Origin: Desulfosporosinus sp.
GTDB lineage: Bacteria > Bacillota > Desulfitobacteriia > Desulfitobacteriales > Desulfitobacteriaceae
Direction: 5' to 3'
DNA length: 5,388 nucleotides
Assembly: GCA_003132105.1 (NCBI GenBank)
Contig: PKWS01000429.1
Span: 4,445 to 9,832, forward strand
Part shown: piece after piece, positions 4,925 to 5,388 of the stretch
Numbering within the stretch: the stretch's first letter is position 1
How the letters are laid out: the number at the start of each line of letters is the position of its first letter
Notes under the pieces: generated by a model
Databases searched by the model: none
The model's input: only the letters and a program-made list of their open reading frames with translations
What the model was told of the DNA's origin: nothing
Translations under genes and position numbers: made by a program

Positions 4925-5388
4925 ATGAAAGAACAAACACGTTATACTAAACTGATCGAAACGCTCCGTGAAGAGAGAAAAGATTCGATGGAAACCGCGA
5001 CAGAATTTTTTACAGTAGATATGCGGGAGTCATTGGGTGAATTATCGCTCATAGACAATCATCCGGCAGACATTGCAACCGAGGTTTATGAGCGATCTCG
5101 AGATGTAGCCCAACATGATCGGTTGCTCCACAGAGTTGAAGCGATTGATGTTGCTTTGGCACGCTTTGAAGAAGGCAAATATGGTGTTTGCGAACACTGC
5201 GGTCATGAAATACCGTTAGAGCGGCTCGAGGCCTTGCCCTACACTACCGTATGTACGGAATGCAGTCGCGAGGAGGAGAAGGAAGAGCAACACTCGTTAC
5301 ATCGAGAAACTGTAGAAAACGAACTTCTGAATCGCCCCTTTTCCCGAACTTTCAACGACGGCACTGATAAGGTAGAGTTCGATGGAGA
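4925..5388 (+). CDS. yteA: YteA-family sporulation protein, DksA/TraR zinc finger, 3' end cut
   Basis: 154 codons visible, open to the window edge; the family usually runs to about 200-240 aa. ATG 4925 follows AGGAGG by 8 nt. Residues 1-30 form a charged N-terminal helix. LSLIDNHPADIATEVYERSRD (40-60) is the YteA hallmark, followed by a second helix of the coiled-coil arm (HRVEAIDVALARFEEGKYG). The zinc finger is complete: CEHC at 89-92 and CTEC at 110-113, with GHEIPLERLEALP between, as in DksA/TraR proteins. DksA binds RNA polymerase through its secondary channel; whether YteA does so is not established. It follows the DUF5665 gene closely. The tail after 114 is strongly acidic. Confidence 0.92.
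   Translation, partial: MKEQTRYTKLIETLREERKDSMETATEFFTVDMRESLGELSLIDNHPADIATEVYERSRDVAQHDRLLHRVEAIDVALARFEEGKYGVCEHCGHEIPLERLEALPYTTVCTECSREEEKEEQHSLHRETVENELLNRPFSRTFNDGTDKVEFDG

Overview
This window looks like chromosomal DNA from a spore-forming, low-to-medium GC Firmicute, most likely a Clostridia/Peptococcaceae member such as Desulfosporosinus or Desulfitobacterium. That placement is inferred from gene content (YtvI, a DacF-type carboxypeptidase and YteA are sporulation-associated families), strong AGGAGG-type ribosome binding sites, and frequent TTG and GTG starts. No rRNA or tRNA was recognised to confirm it.

Left part (1-3001), minus strand: a compact three-gene run in the order DegV-family lipid-binding protein, penicillin-binding-protein-type D-Ala-D-Ala carboxypeptidase, and YtvI/AI-2E-type membrane protein, which runs off the left edge. 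The gaps are 29 bp and then a 4-bp GTGA overlap, so the genes are probably co-transcribed. Two carry TTG starts and one GTG. Two of the three families are tied to spore formation or cell-wall remodelling.

Middle part (3002-4208): mostly non-coding and structurally rich. A complete miniature transcription unit encodes a 40-residue protein on the minus strand. It has a 17-bp-spaced promoter, a perfect 20-bp palindrome over its -10 box, and a hairpin plus T-rich terminator. Next come a strongly foldable stretch (3398-3504) resembling a structured RNA or the end of an IS605-type element, a perfect palindrome with a third pairing arm (3601-3634), two terminator hairpins, and the left end plus first 43 or so codons of an IS200/IS605 TnpA transposase. 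The transposase remnant collides tail-to-tail with a minus-strand membrane-protein gene that has lost its 3' end. The junction is best explained by insertion followed by deletion.

Right part (4209-5388): about 345 bp with no firm gene, then a plus-strand pair. The first is a DUF5665-family small membrane protein that carries a one-base frameshift as sequenced. The second is a YteA/DksA-type zinc-finger sporulation protein that runs off the right edge. They are 21 bp apart and likely form an operon.

The points most worth a second look are the self-contained 40-aa gene with its operator-like palindrome, the structured region at 3398-3504, the frameshift in the DUF5665 gene, and the IS200/membrane-gene junction. 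No CRISPR array, phage gene or clearly new multi-gene system was seen.
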